Assembly: GCA_964575025.1 (NCBI GenBank)
Contig: CAZNPV010000015.1
Location: 1-64,000 of the forward strand
DNA length: 64,000 bases
Source of the DNA: JABMQB01 sp964575025
GTDB taxonomy: Bacteria > Bacteroidota > Bacteroidia > Bacteroidales > Prolixibacteraceae
Reading direction: 5' to 3'
Positions 8,493-18,078 of this stretch are shown here, one piece after another (position 1 is the first letter of the stretch; each line of letters begins with the position of its first letter). The notes below the pieces were generated by a model. It had not been told where the DNA came from. It did not search any database and was given only the letters and a program-made list of their open reading frames with translations. The position numbers were made by a program, and so were the translations under genes.

Positions 8493-9032
8493 ATGGAAAA
8501 TACCAACCAGCAATACGACAAGGTAATACAAACCTGCACCGATGTATTTATACATAAAATGAAAGACTATGGTGCCTCATGGCGTATTCTGCGTCCCAGT
8601 TCCATAACGGATCAGATTTACATCAAAGCCAACCGGATACGGAATATTGAGGAAAAAGGGATTCACAAAGTGGGGGAAGGAATCCGGACCGAATTTATCG
8701 GAATCATCAATTATGCCATTATTGGACTGATCCAGCTTGAACTGGAGACTTCAGGAAACGAACTTTCGGAGGAAGAGACGTTAAAACTTCATACGAAATA
8801 CTTCCGGAAAGCAAAAAAACTGATGCAGTCTAAAAACCACGATTACGGCGAAGCATGGCGAAATATGAGAATCAGCTCCTATACAGACCTGATCCTGATG
8901 AAAATCAAACGCACCAAACAAATTGAGGACAACCAGGGGAAAACCCTTATTTCGGAAGGAATTGACGCCAATTATTATGATATGATTAACTATTCAGTTT
9001 TTGCTTTAATCAAACTGGAGTCAGGAGTATAA
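8493..9032 (+). CDS. DUF1599 (nucleotide modification-associated) protein with two internal repeats
   Basis: 179 residues from ATG 8493; upstream in-frame codons look non-coding. The protein is two tandem copies of one unit. The first has MKDYGASWRILR...SSITDQIYIKANRIRNIEE...FIGIINYAIIGLIQLE; the second has KNHDYGEAWRNMR...SSYTDLILMKIKRTKQIED...YYDMINYSVFALIKLE. Conserved Asp, Trp, Arg and Asn recur in each, suggesting a helical MazG/dUTPase-like nucleotide-binding fold; activity is unproven. It precedes the DoxX-like and tpiA genes, an order conserved in Bacteroidales. Confidence 0.88.
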   Translation: MENTNQQYDKVIQTCTDVFIHKMKDYGASWRILRPSSITDQIYIKANRIRNIEEKGIHKVGEGIRTEFIGIINYAIIGLIQLELETSGNELSEEETLKLHTKYFRKAKKLMQSKNHDYGEAWRNMRISSYTDLILMKIKRTKQIEDNQGKTLISEGIDANYYDMINYSVFALIKLESGV

Positions 9033-9075
9033 AACACAGTACCATTTCATCGGGACCGCAAAAAAAATACAGACT

Positions 9076-10218
9076 ATGAAGACAGTGAAAACCATTGCCA
9101 GGATACTTGTTGGGGTAATCTTTATTTTTTCAGGCTTTGTCAAAGGGATTGATCCCTGGGGTTCGGCATACAAATTCACCGATTATTACCTGGCCATGCA
9201 TCTTGACTGGATGCTCTGGTCTGCCTTTCCCTTTGGGGTTTTGCTTGCTTTTACAGAAATTGTCATTGGGGTTTCCCTGTTGTTCAACCTTTGCATAAGA
9301 TTCTTCTCCTGGCTTGCGTTCCTGTTTATGGTATTTTTCACCGGGCTGACTTTATGGGTAGCCCTGGCCGATCCGGTAGCTGACTGCGGCTGTTTTGGCG
9401 ATGCCCTGGTTCTTTCCAACTGGGAAACCTTCTATAAGAATATTGTTCTGATCCTTCTTACCGTGTTTGTATTCAGGAACCGGAAATATTACGATTCAGG
9501 ATCACCCCAACGGTCAGGATGGATTGCAGGAACCCTGGTGGTAATCGTGTACATCGGATTGGTGATCCATTCGTATCATCACCTTCCTGTAATTGATTTC
9601 AGACCCTATAAAACCGGGGTGAATATACCGGAAGCGATGCGTATTCCGGAAAATGCACCCCTTGCGGAGTACAAAAACACGTTTTATTACCGGAACAAGC
9701 AAACCGGAAAAGTCAAAAAATTTACTGAAAAGAATTATCCGTGGCAGGATACCGTAAACTGGGAATACGATCGCATGGAATCAAAACGGATCAAAGAAGG
9801 CTATGAACCGCCTATTCATGAATTTACGATCACCACCCGGGAAGGCAACGATGTCATGGATTTCTTCATCAGCGATGAAAATTTTGTTCTCATACTCATT
9901 GCGTATGACTTAGACAAAGCCGACACATCCGCAATGGACCGAATTGTTGACCTTGCAACCTGGGCTGAAAACAACTCCTTCTCGTTTATCGGATTAACGG
10001 CTACTCCCTTCGATATCAGCGATGAATGGATTGCCCGTTACGGGTTGCCCATGGAATTTTTCACCTGTGATGAGATCACCCTGAAAACAATTATCCGGTC
10101 AAATCCAGGGCTGATGGCTGTTGAAGACGGAACTATTGTGGGCAAATGGCACTATAACGACATCCCTTCCCCGGAAGAGTTCCGGAAAGAATTCCCGGAA
10201 CTATTTCTGACTAAATAG
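9076..10218 (+). CDS. DoxX-like (BT_3928 family) membrane protein
   Basis: 380 residues. The first ~145 carry four membrane helices of the DoxX/MauE-like fold, with the paired cysteines DCGCFGD between helices 3 and 4, a feature of MauE-related redox partners. A fifth helix (about 152-170) leads to a ~200-residue C-terminal domain that looks extracytoplasmic. The protein is known in Bacteroidota as the BT_3928 family and lies between DUF1599 and tpiA. The C-terminal part (FISDENFVLILIAYDLDKAD...GLTATP) has a thioredoxin-like flavour without a CxxC motif. Role unknown; a disulfide or quinone-linked function is inference. Confidence 0.87.
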   Translation: MKTVKTIARILVGVIFIFSGFVKGIDPWGSAYKFTDYYLAMHLDWMLWSAFPFGVLLAFTEIVIGVSLLFNLCIRFFSWLAFLFMVFFTGLTLWVALADPVADCGCFGDALVLSNWETFYKNIVLILLTVFVFRNRKYYDSGSPQRSGWIAGTLVVIVYIGLVIHSYHHLPVIDFRPYKTGVNIPEAMRIPENAPLAEYKNTFYYRNKQTGKVKKFTEKNYPWQDTVNWEYDRMESKRIKEGYEPPIHEFTITTREGNDVMDFFISDENFVLILIAYDLDKADTSAMDRIVDLATWAENNSFSFIGLTATPFDISDEWIARYGLPMEFFTCDEITLKTIIRSNPGLMAVEDGTIVGKWHYNDIPSPEEFRKEFPELFLTK

Positions 10219-10272
10219 TTAATAGTGAGAAATTCGGCTTTTGATTTTAAACCCGGGTACGGCTCCTTTTTT

Positions 10273-10280
10273 TACTTTTG
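10273..10280 (+). promoter_or_regulatory. -7 promoter element upstream of tpiA
   Basis: TACTTTTG matches TAnnTTTG and lies 37 bp before the tpiA start codon. No good -33 TTG at 19-20 bp spacing is seen, so tpiA may also be read from upstream. Confidence 0.55.
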
Positions 10281-10317
10281 TTAAAGACATAGATATTAAC
10301 CATAAAATAATTGCATT

Positions 10318-11082
10318 ATGAGAAAAAAGATTGTTGCCGGAAACTGGAAGTGCAACACGGATGTTCCGGAGGGGATTCAATTGGCCAAAGAGGTCAATGC
10401 CCTTGTTAAGGGAAAAGGAGCAGAGGATGTGACAGTGATCCTGGGTGTTCCGTTTACCCATCTTGTATCCGTCGTTGAGACGGTTGATTCCAAGCGGATC
10501 GGTGTATCGGCACAAAACTGTGCTGCAGAAGCCAAAGGGGCCTATACAGGGGAAGTTTCAGCCGCCATGGTCCAATCTACCGGAGCTGAATATGTGATTC
10601 TAGGACACTCCGAACGCAGGCAGTATTACGGGGAAACAAGTGAGACCCTGAATAAAAAGCTGGCTCTTGTTCTGGAGAACGGGCTAACCCCGATCTATTG
10701 CTGCGGGGAACCGCTTCATATCCGGGAAGCAAACCAACAAAGCGATTACGTGAAAAAACAATTCGAAGAAACGGTTTTTCAGCTTTCTGCTGATGATTTC
10801 AAAAAAATCATCCTTGCCTATGAACCGATCTGGGCGATTGGCACAGGGAGAACGGCCACTGCTGAACAGGCTCAGGAAATGCATGCCTTCCTGCGCAATG
10901 CCATTGCTGAAAAATTCGGTCCACAGGTAGCTGATGAAACGTCCATTCTCTACGGAGGAAGCTGCAATGCTAAAAATGCCCGGGAATTGTTTGCCAATCC
11001 CGATGTGGACGGAGGACTGATTGGCGGTGCTTCGTTGAAACCGGATGATTTTATTCAGATCATCCATGCATATTCCGGATAA
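10318..11082 (+). CDS. tpiA: Triosephosphate isomerase
   Basis: Interconverts dihydroxyacetone phosphate and glyceraldehyde 3-phosphate in glycolysis. 254 residues, standard length. Active-site residues are intact: Lys in GNWKCN (residues 8-13), His in GHSERR, Glu in AYEPIWAIGTG, plus the phosphate-binding YGGSCNAKN and GGLIGGASL segments. Its own -7 promoter element lies just upstream; it ends the DUF1599-DoxX-tpiA series. Confidence 0.98.
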   Translation: MRKKIVAGNWKCNTDVPEGIQLAKEVNALVKGKGAEDVTVILGVPFTHLVSVVETVDSKRIGVSAQNCAAEAKGAYTGEVSAAMVQSTGAEYVILGHSERRQYYGETSETLNKKLALVLENGLTPIYCCGEPLHIREANQQSDYVKKQFEETVFQLSADDFKKIILAYEPIWAIGTGRTATAEQAQEMHAFLRNAIAEKFGPQVADETSILYGGSCNAKNARELFANPDVDGGLIGGASLKPDDFIQIIHAYSG

Positions 11083-11314
11083 AATCAGGCCTGTAGAGCC
11101 CGTCTTCATCGTGAAGTCCGAATCGCTATCCTATTCTATACCACCTGTCATAAGGAAACAACCAAAAGCGGTAACCGACAGGTGACAGGGTATGATAGCG
11201 TTTCATGCAACGAAATGTCGTTGACACAAACTAAAGGCCTATGCATTAAAAACAGATAGGATTTAAGATTATGTATGATTTAAAAAAATTACTCCATGAT
11301 TTAACGGAAGTCAG

Positions 11315-14161
11315 CTAATTCGTTTTCACAAACACGTGTGAACAGACGACCTCTCCCGACACAACCTTCAACAGGTAGGCCCCTGGATTCAAATTTTCCA
11401 CATTCAGGGCATTATCAACCTTTCCAACTCCCCTAGCCTTCAGAATCTCCGATCCCTGGAGATCGGTTACGGTAGCTATGTAAGCCTGTAAATACGGAAC
11501 TCCGGAAAAATGAATCCGGGACGCTGCCGGATTGGGCCAGATCCTGATCCCTGGAGGTTGTGTATCGTTAAAAACAGCGTTAGTCTTTACCATCTGCAGG
11601 TCAATGATCGTATCTTTTCTCAGGTACAGTCCATCTTCAATGATCTTATAGCCGTCCTTTCTTATGGTATAAGAATAGGCAGAGTCTGTGGCTTTGTCTC
11701 TGAATGTGGCAACACCAATGGCACTCGTATACAAGGTATCTGTTAACAACGTGATCTGCGCTTTGTTTACCGGTGTAGTGCCTTCATACAGCCTGAAGCG
11801 TATATCAGCCTGAAGGATTTTTAAGACAATCCGGAAGGTAGTGTCGGAAACTATTTCTACCGATTCTTCAACCGGTGAATAGCCGGGATCATCAATCGCC
11901 AGTGTATGTACTCCATAGGGTATCCGGAAAAAAGCATTTCCCTGGCTGTTTGTTTCCATGCTTTCATCGCCCATGTTTACGCGAATACCCCAGATTGCCG
12001 TTTCAGAATACTTTTCTTTGATTTCACACGTCACATCATACAATATCTTTTCCGCATAAAGGGTCAGCAGGGTATCACCGGAAATATGAAAATTGGTGGT
12101 TCCGGCCAGCGAATAATGGGTTTTGTCAAAGGTCACACTAAAATCAGAAGGCAAATCAGTAAACAGGACATTTCCATCCGGACCGGTTGTTTTTGTTTCC
12201 CCGTTGATTGTCAGGCTGCATCCGTCCAGTGGGGTTTCGCTTTCCTGCTCTTTCACCTGAAAGGTAACGTCGTAAACCTGTTCCTGGAGCGTAAAGGCCA
12301 GCGATCTTGATTCATCGACGATCAGTTCTGAGGTATGGGGTTCATACCCGTTTTTTTGTATGATAAGTTCATAGGTTCCTTCCGGCACCGGAGTTTCCAG
12401 CATCCCAAGGCTGTCTGTCCGATAGGTGTTGCTTCCGATGGTCAGGATGGCATTTGCCAACGGATAGGGATCCTGGTTTTCAGCAGCTCCAAATATTTCA
12501 AAACCAAGGTCGTATACATTCCCGGGAGAGCCTGCTTCGCCTTCTATTAAAAGATAGCTTACAGAATAAGGCGTTGCATTGAACCGGATGCCTCCGTTTG
12601 TTTCCGACGCATACGCTTCCAGTTCGTTGTAATCTGAAGGGCCCCCTGCTACTCTGCCGGGACCATGACCATTAATGACCAGCTGCCTTGAGAACTCCCC
12701 TTCCAGCTCTCCTCCCTCCAGCGTGTACCGGTAATATTTCTCTCCGGATACAAAATTCACACTGTTGAGGGCTATTTGTCTGCTCTCTGTTCCTTTGTTT
12801 ACCACCACAACGCCCAGCGGGCCGTTTTCAAAAGCCGAAGCATACACAACGACATCCGTATTCTCACCGGAGGTAGCAACCATTACATCGCCAAAGTAAC
12901 GCTGCATATAGGTCAGGTAATAAAAAACCGGCCGGGGTTCAAAACGGTCCACTCCCGGTTCATCCCCCTGGGAGAAGGTTCCATGATCATCGCCATTGGC
13001 CCAGCCATTGGCCAGATCCCACCGGTTGGCCATGCCGTAGGCATCTTCAATCAGTTTTCCGGTCACCAGAACCGAATGAATGCCGTTGATGTGTGAAACC
13101 TGTTGCCTGGAGCCCACCGCAAATATATTCCACTCGGTTAAAGCCAATGGAGCCGGACCGTATCCTGCTTCTTCAAGATCCGTAAATACAGAGGCTTTAA
13201 ACTCCGTAGATTTCTCATAGGTATTCAGGATCGTCTGTGCATCTGAATCCTCATCATAGGGTGTATAATAGTTATGGACGATGTAGAAATCCGCTTTATC
13301 AGCGATCACGGGCATCATCAACTCATTCCAGTCTGTTTGTACCGAATCCCATGAGGTTTCACTTTCCCAGGCCTGCACGCCGATATAAATGGTATGTCCC
13401 TTTTCGGCAGCGGCAGCTTGCATCGAATCGATGAATATCCGGCAGTGTTCACCGTACAACCTGCCGTTAATCATTTGTGGTTGCCCGTCTTTATTGAACG
13501 CTGTGTCAATTTCGTATCCCGACTGCCAGTTTCCATAGTTTTCATTTCCTATTTCCCAGAACCGGGTTCTCCCGTTATCGTAACGTACCCAGTCAGCTGC
13601 ATAATGAGCTGCCTTTGCAACCGGATCTTCGCTTGTTCCATACCGGGCATAACTGTAATTCACGCAGATGGTACCTTCGCAGTTCACCGAATCCAGAAAC
13701 CGGTAATAGTTGTCCACCGACATGGTCCAGGTGGCCGGATCACGACCTTCCCACAGCCCATGGTCGTCAATTACATACTGTGGCATATCTCCGGGGGTCT
13801 CGTTGGCCTCAAGATCCCAGAAAAAAACATTCGATAGGTTTCCGCCCGGATACCTTAAAACCCGGGGATTCATATCCCGGATATGATTCACCAGGGTTGG
13901 ATTGTTATACATAATGGTAGACCATGTGTTGGCATTGTTCCCGAAAATGAAAGGGCTGACCCGGGCCAGGGTGTCCAGCGGATCTATAGAAAAAACAAGA
14001 TCGGGAGCAGGTTCCGGTTTTTCTGTATCTACCGATTGGGGAACGATCGCCTGCCGGGGTACCCAGTCATTCAGAAAGAACCCCTGACTCCATTGAGCCT
14101 TGCAGAAAAAAGCAGAAAACAGAAAAGGAAGTATAAACAGTATTTTTTTTATTCGTTTCAT
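11315..14161 (-). CDS. Secreted clan GH-A glycoside hydrolase with repeat domains and T9SS sorting domain
   Basis: 948 residues with a signal peptide ending CKAQ. Residues about 55-440 look like a (beta/alpha)8 hydrolase of clan GH-A: WEIGNENYG carries the likely acid/base Glu and LALTEWNIF the likely nucleophile, an arrangement like GH51/GH39 arabinofuranosidases or agarase-type enzymes. A beta-sandwich region follows (to about 555). Then come three or four carboxypeptidase-regulatory-like or PEGA-like repeats (about 560-850, each around a YDVTFQV or YDVTCEIKE start). The C-terminus IRIWPNPAASRIHFSG...GAYLLKVV is a type A T9SS sorting domain for outer membrane secretion. It stands alone with no SusCD pair nearby, so the polysaccharide is unknown. 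Confidence 0.85.
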   Translation of the reverse strand: MKRIKKILFILPFLFSAFFCKAQWSQGFFLNDWVPRQAIVPQSVDTEKPEPAPDLVFSIDPLDTLARVSPFIFGNNANTWSTIMYNNPTLVNHIRDMNPRVLRYPGGNLSNVFFWDLEANETPGDMPQYVIDDHGLWEGRDPATWTMSVDNYYRFLDSVNCEGTICVNYSYARYGTSEDPVAKAAHYAADWVRYDNGRTRFWEIGNENYGNWQSGYEIDTAFNKDGQPQMINGRLYGEHCRIFIDSMQAAAAEKGHTIYIGVQAWESETSWDSVQTDWNELMMPVIADKADFYIVHNYYTPYDEDSDAQTILNTYEKSTEFKASVFTDLEEAGYGPAPLALTEWNIFAVGSRQQVSHINGIHSVLVTGKLIEDAYGMANRWDLANGWANGDDHGTFSQGDEPGVDRFEPRPVFYYLTYMQRYFGDVMVATSGENTDVVVYASAFENGPLGVVVVNKGTESRQIALNSVNFVSGEKYYRYTLEGGELEGEFSRQLVINGHGPGRVAGGPSDYNELEAYASETNGGIRFNATPYSVSYLLIEGEAGSPGNVYDLGFEIFGAAENQDPYPLANAILTIGSNTYRTDSLGMLETPVPEGTYELIIQKNGYEPHTSELIVDESRSLAFTLQEQVYDVTFQVKEQESETPLDGCSLTINGETKTTGPDGNVLFTDLPSDFSVTFDKTHYSLAGTTNFHISGDTLLTLYAEKILYDVTCEIKEKYSETAIWGIRVNMGDESMETNSQGNAFFRIPYGVHTLAIDDPGYSPVEESVEIVSDTTFRIVLKILQADIRFRLYEGTTPVNKAQITLLTDTLYTSAIGVATFRDKATDSAYSYTIRKDGYKIIEDGLYLRKDTIIDLQMVKTNAVFNDTQPPGIRIWPNPAASRIHFSGVPYLQAYIATVTDLQGSEILKARGVGKVDNALNVENLNPGAYLLKVVSGEVVCSHVFVKTN

Positions 14162-14366
14162 TGTAATTAATCAGGCTAATGGTTTATTTTACGAGGTAAA
14201 GTAATAACATATAATGAAACCATAAAATTAAAAACTTAAAAATCGATCAGAAAATGTCCTAAGTGGAGCAGCTTATCCCCGGGAACTTCTTCGGGGATTT
14301 GTTGACTTACCTCTCGGTCAGCTATTTGGTTGAGAGCACTGTTTGAAAAAAAACAATTACAATCCT

Positions 14367-16307
14367 ATGAAACCAAAAACCAAAAGAAACAACTGGCTGA
14401 GGTATGGATTCCAGTGGGTAGTCCTGTCCGTTATTATCATTCTGGTATTTTTCCCCGGCATTACAAAAATCGGTTCTCCCGATTTTGAAGCCTTTTGTCC
14501 ATTTGGGGGTCTTCAGGCACTGGGCAGCTATTTTCTAAGCGGAGCTCTTTCCTGTACCATGACCAGTGCACAGATAGTAACAGGAATCCTGCTATTTGCA
14601 GGCATTCTGCTTTTCAGCAAACTTTTCTGTTCCTTTATCTGCCCTGTAGGCACTGTCAGTGAGTGGCTGGGAAAACTGGGGGATCAACTCAAGGTACGTT
14701 TTACGATAAAAGGCATGGCTGATAAAGTGTTGCGTTCGTTAAAATATATCCTGTTATTCGTTACATTCTATTTTACGTTTCAATCCAATGAATTATTCTG
14801 TAAAAAATACGATCCTTACTATGGCCCGGTAACCGGATTTGGAACCGATGTAGTATTGCTCTATGCTGTCATTTCCCTTGCTGTAGTAATTCTCGGTTCT
14901 GTATTCATTCGCTTATTCTGGTGTAAATACCTTTGTCCGCTGGGAGCTGTGTCCAATCTGTTCAAATTCACGTTATTCTTTGTAGCCGTATTGGGGAGTT
15001 ACCTGGTATTGTTGCAGGCCGGAGTCACAATCAGCTATATCTGGCCTCTTGCGATTGCCTGTGCAGGGGGATATATCATTGAGCTGACCGGGCAAAGCCG
15101 GGTGTTCCCGGTAGCTAAAATTCAACGGAATACCGAAACCTGTACTTCCTGCCAGCTATGTTCAAAAAAATGTCCCCAGGGAATTGATGTTGCCAGGGTA
15201 ACCACTGTAAAGCATGTGGATTGCAATTTGTGTGGTGACTGCCTGTTGGTCTGCCCGGAAGAAAACACGCTTACGATCAATAAAAGACCCTGGTTGCGCC
15301 GATCCCCGGTATGGATGGCCCTTATCCTGGTCATCCTGGCCTTAACATTAGGTTCGGTATGGGAAATTCCGACCATAGACCTTCAGTGGGCCGAACCTGA
15401 AGAGTTGGAGCATGCCCAGGAATTTTCCATGGCAGGTCTTCAAAACATTAAATGTTACGGCAGTTCCATGGCATTTGCCAATAAGATGAAAGCAGTGGAA
15501 GGGATCTACGGTGTAGCAACATTCGTTCAAAATCACCGGGTTAACATTCTTTATAACCCGGAAATACTCACAGATGAAGACATTCAAAAAGCCATGTTCA
15601 CCCCACAAAAAGAGTCTTTAACCTCCCTTGCCGAAGGGATTGACACGATCTGCTATGTAACCCTGCAGATGGAGAACTTCTTCGACCCCTTTGATTTTAA
15701 TTATCTGAGCGTGCTTCTGAAACAGCAAACAGAAGCGACAGGCCTGATCTCTGAGTTTGGCTGCCCGGTTATTGTCAGCATCTTTTTTCCTGAAAAAATC
15801 ATGGAAGAAGAAAAACTTATCTCACTCCTTGAGTCAAAAACCCTGACCTACGAAACTACCAGCGGGAAAACCACTGTTAAACTTGGTTATCAGGTGATAG
15901 GAACTCCGGAATACCACTCAGTCAGCCGAAAGGATTATCTATCCCTGCTATTTACTCCCTATGTAAGCAGGTTCAATAACCGGGAGGACTATTCAGATGA
16001 GGTGGTCCGCTCTTTTGTCCTGCCATTGGGGAAAAACAGGAGTCTGAGCAACCAATTCCCGTATTTAGTCAGCCACCTTTCCAACGACAGCGGGGTTGTG
16101 GAATTCAGCACCAAACTGGACACTTCTCTTACTGAAGTAGCTGAAATATTCTATGTAGATACCCTGACCCATGTTGAAAACATAAAAAATGCCCTTTTAA
16201 ACGATACGCTATGGATCACGTATACCAACGAAACTACCGGAAAAGTGAAGAATATGTTTGATTTCAGCAAAGAAATTAAGGGACATCCGGATCCTGTGGG
16301 ACAGTAG
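14367..16307 (+). CDS. NapH/CcoG-like membrane polyferredoxin with heavy-metal-associated-like C-terminal domain
   Basis: 646 residues from ATG 14367 (a TTG lies 24 bp upstream). Residues 1-250 contain five or six membrane helices with two CxxxCP motifs, CSFICPVG and CKYLCPLG, as in NosR/NapH electron-transfer proteins. Residues about 258-310 hold two 4Fe-4S clusters (CTSCQLCSKKCPQG and CNLCGDCLLVCPE). After another membrane helix, a ~300-residue C-terminal part contains a stretch (IKCYGSSMAFANKMKAV...VNILYNPEILTDEDIQKAM) laid out like an HMA fold, with CYGS in place of CxxC. Predicted role: moving electrons across the inner membrane to an unknown acceptor. No partner oxidoreductase is adjacent. 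Confidence 0.8.
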   Translation: MKPKTKRNNWLRYGFQWVVLSVIIILVFFPGITKIGSPDFEAFCPFGGLQALGSYFLSGALSCTMTSAQIVTGILLFAGILLFSKLFCSFICPVGTVSEWLGKLGDQLKVRFTIKGMADKVLRSLKYILLFVTFYFTFQSNELFCKKYDPYYGPVTGFGTDVVLLYAVISLAVVILGSVFIRLFWCKYLCPLGAVSNLFKFTLFFVAVLGSYLVLLQAGVTISYIWPLAIACAGGYIIELTGQSRVFPVAKIQRNTETCTSCQLCSKKCPQGIDVARVTTVKHVDCNLCGDCLLVCPEENTLTINKRPWLRRSPVWMALILVILALTLGSVWEIPTIDLQWAEPEELEHAQEFSMAGLQNIKCYGSSMAFANKMKAVEGIYGVATFVQNHRVNILYNPEILTDEDIQKAMFTPQKESLTSLAEGIDTICYVTLQMENFFDPFDFNYLSVLLKQQTEATGLISEFGCPVIVSIFFPEKIMEEEKLISLLESKTLTYETTSGKTTVKLGYQVIGTPEYHSVSRKDYLSLLFTPYVSRFNNREDYSDEVVRSFVLPLGKNRSLSNQFPYLVSHLSNDSGVVEFSTKLDTSLTEVAEIFYVDTLTHVENIKNALLNDTLWITYTNETTGKVKNMFDFSKEIKGHPDPVGQ

Positions 16308-16353
16308 ATTTTCTTAAAAACCTGAATTAGCCATTCATCGATTTTTGAAGGAA

Positions 16354-17196
16354 ATGGACTATATAAAAGTTACCATACAGATCAATCCATACGAACAGTG
16401 GATTTCAGACTCGCTTACGCATCAGCTTGGCAACCTCGGTTTTGAGGGTTTCATGGAAACCGGCTCCGGGCTGGAAGCTTACATTCCCGAGAAAGATTTC
16501 AGGGAACAGCCGCTTGAAGCATTGTTCTCAGCACAATCAGACACCGTTGAGATTTCGTGGCACAAGGAATACATGAAGGAACAAAACTGGAACGAAGAAT
16601 GGGAACGGAACGATTTCAAGCCCCTGGTTGTGCAGGATCAGTGTGTGATCCGGGCACCTTTTCATTCCGGGTTTTCCCCCTGCAGGTATGAAATCATCAT
16701 TGAACCCAACATGGCCTTTGGCACCGGAAGCCATGAAACAACCCACATGATGATTGAGTTTTTGCTGAACGAAGACCTCAACAGGCAGAAAGTACTGGAC
16801 ATGGGATGTGGAACCGGCATCCTTGCCATTCTTGCTTCACTGCGGGGAGCTGCAGAAGTTACAGCCATTGATACCGAAGAGCGGGCCTGCAGAACCACTG
16901 TTATAAATGCAGGGCTGAATCAGATTGCCAACCTGAAAACCCTGGAAGGAGATGCTTCACTGCTTGACGGAATGCATCTCGACCTGATCCTGGCCAATAT
17001 CCACCGCAATGTATTGCTGGCCGATATGGACAAATATGTTGCTGCCCTCCAGCCGGGAGGAAAACTGGCAATGAGCGGTTTTTATATCTCCGACTTACCC
17101 GTGATCAGGAAAAAAACAGAAAGCCTGGGATTAACAGATATCGAATCATATGAGAAAAATAACTGGATCCTGTACACGTGTCAGAAAACTTCCTGA
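16354..17196 (+). CDS. prmA: Ribosomal protein L11 methyltransferase
   Basis: Trimethylates ribosomal protein L11 using S-adenosylmethionine. 280 residues from ATG 16354. The N-terminal substrate-binding domain ends with the family signature IIEPNMAFGTGSHETTHMM; the SAM site VLDMGCGTGILAILAS follows, then LILANIHRNVL (NPPF-type catalytic loop variant). Length and order match Bacteroidota PrmA. It stands 46 bp after the polyferredoxin gene. Confidence 0.94.
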   Translation: MDYIKVTIQINPYEQWISDSLTHQLGNLGFEGFMETGSGLEAYIPEKDFREQPLEALFSAQSDTVEISWHKEYMKEQNWNEEWERNDFKPLVVQDQCVIRAPFHSGFSPCRYEIIIEPNMAFGTGSHETTHMMIEFLLNEDLNRQKVLDMGCGTGILAILASLRGAAEVTAIDTEERACRTTVINAGLNQIANLKTLEGDASLLDGMHLDLILANIHRNVLLADMDKYVAALQPGGKLAMSGFYISDLPVIRKKTESLGLTDIESYEKNNWILYTCQKTS

Positions 17197-17264
17197 TGTA
17201 AAATACCTGCTTGCCACAAACAAGAGAGAGAAAGTTATTGGCAAAATGTAATTTAAACAGACCC

Positions 17265-17930
17265 ATGGAAAAAATTGTTCACTATTTTACCAGCCATTTT
17301 GAAGAGGTCTTGCAACTTAGGGTCAGCAAAGACATCGCTTTTCAGATCAGTCAGCTGAACAGGCAACACCGGGGTGAATTACGGGATGCCTTGTTTGAAG
17401 CAGCCAGATCCTTTCCCGGTATCAAAGACGAACCCCGGATGATCGACTGGCTTCAACACTGTTTTCAGCTGATTGACAAATACAGCTTCCGGTTTAATAA
17501 CGTATTCTTCAGTCCCGGAAATGAAATTCAGGAATCGGTATATACCCTTTTAAAAGATTCCGGTTCATCGGTTTACCTGTGTGTTTTCACCATCACCGAC
17601 GACAGGCTGGCTTCAGAGATTATGGCCTGTCACAATCGGGGTGTTAAGGTCAAACTTATTACTGACGACGAAAAAATCAACGACCGGGGATCCAATATCA
17701 ACTCGTTAAACAAAGCAGGCATTCCTGTGAAAACCGACCGCTCGCGCTACCATATGCACAATAAATTCGGCATCATTGACGGACGGATTGTATTCACCGG
17801 AAGTTTTAACTGGACCTATACGGCCTCAAAGCACAATCAGGAAAACCTGCTGACAACCTCTAATTTTGATATTGTGCAGCAGTACCAGGTTGAATTCAAC
17901 AGGCTCTGGAAAGAGATGTACTGGCTATAA
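17265..17930 (+). CDS. Phospholipase D-fold protein (single HKD motif)
   Basis: 221 residues from ATG 17265. The C-terminal ~130 residues are a PLDc_2 domain with the motif HMHNKFGIIDGRIVFTGS followed by NWT and a downstream Asn/Glu (HNQENLL), as in Nuc endonuclease and the mitoPLD/FAM83 group. Only one HKD motif is present, so the active form should be a dimer. The N-terminal ~90 residues are helical and unrecognised. Substrate (phosphodiester in DNA, RNA or lipid) cannot be assigned; no signal peptide is seen. Confidence 0.85.
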   Translation: MEKIVHYFTSHFEEVLQLRVSKDIAFQISQLNRQHRGELRDALFEAARSFPGIKDEPRMIDWLQHCFQLIDKYSFRFNNVFFSPGNEIQESVYTLLKDSGSSVYLCVFTITDDRLASEIMACHNRGVKVKLITDDEKINDRGSNINSLNKAGIPVKTDRSRYHMHNKFGIIDGRIVFTGSFNWTYTASKHNQENLLTTSNFDIVQQYQVEFNRLWKEMYWL

Positions 17931-18078
17931 TTTGAGGCAAACCGAAGAAACTACCCGACACAGAGTGCCGGCAGGGTAAGGAAAACAAGCAGAATGATCT
18001 TTTGCATAGAATCTGGAATGGGTATTACGGATGTCAGATGCGAAATCAATGGATACGGTTGCGGATGCATTCAACGTT

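Noticed and set aside
11510..14170. Several plus-strand open frames of 60-147 codons inside the glycoside hydrolase gene
   Set aside because: They are antisense shadows of a long gene with clear domains; none has a recognisable product or ribosome-binding site.
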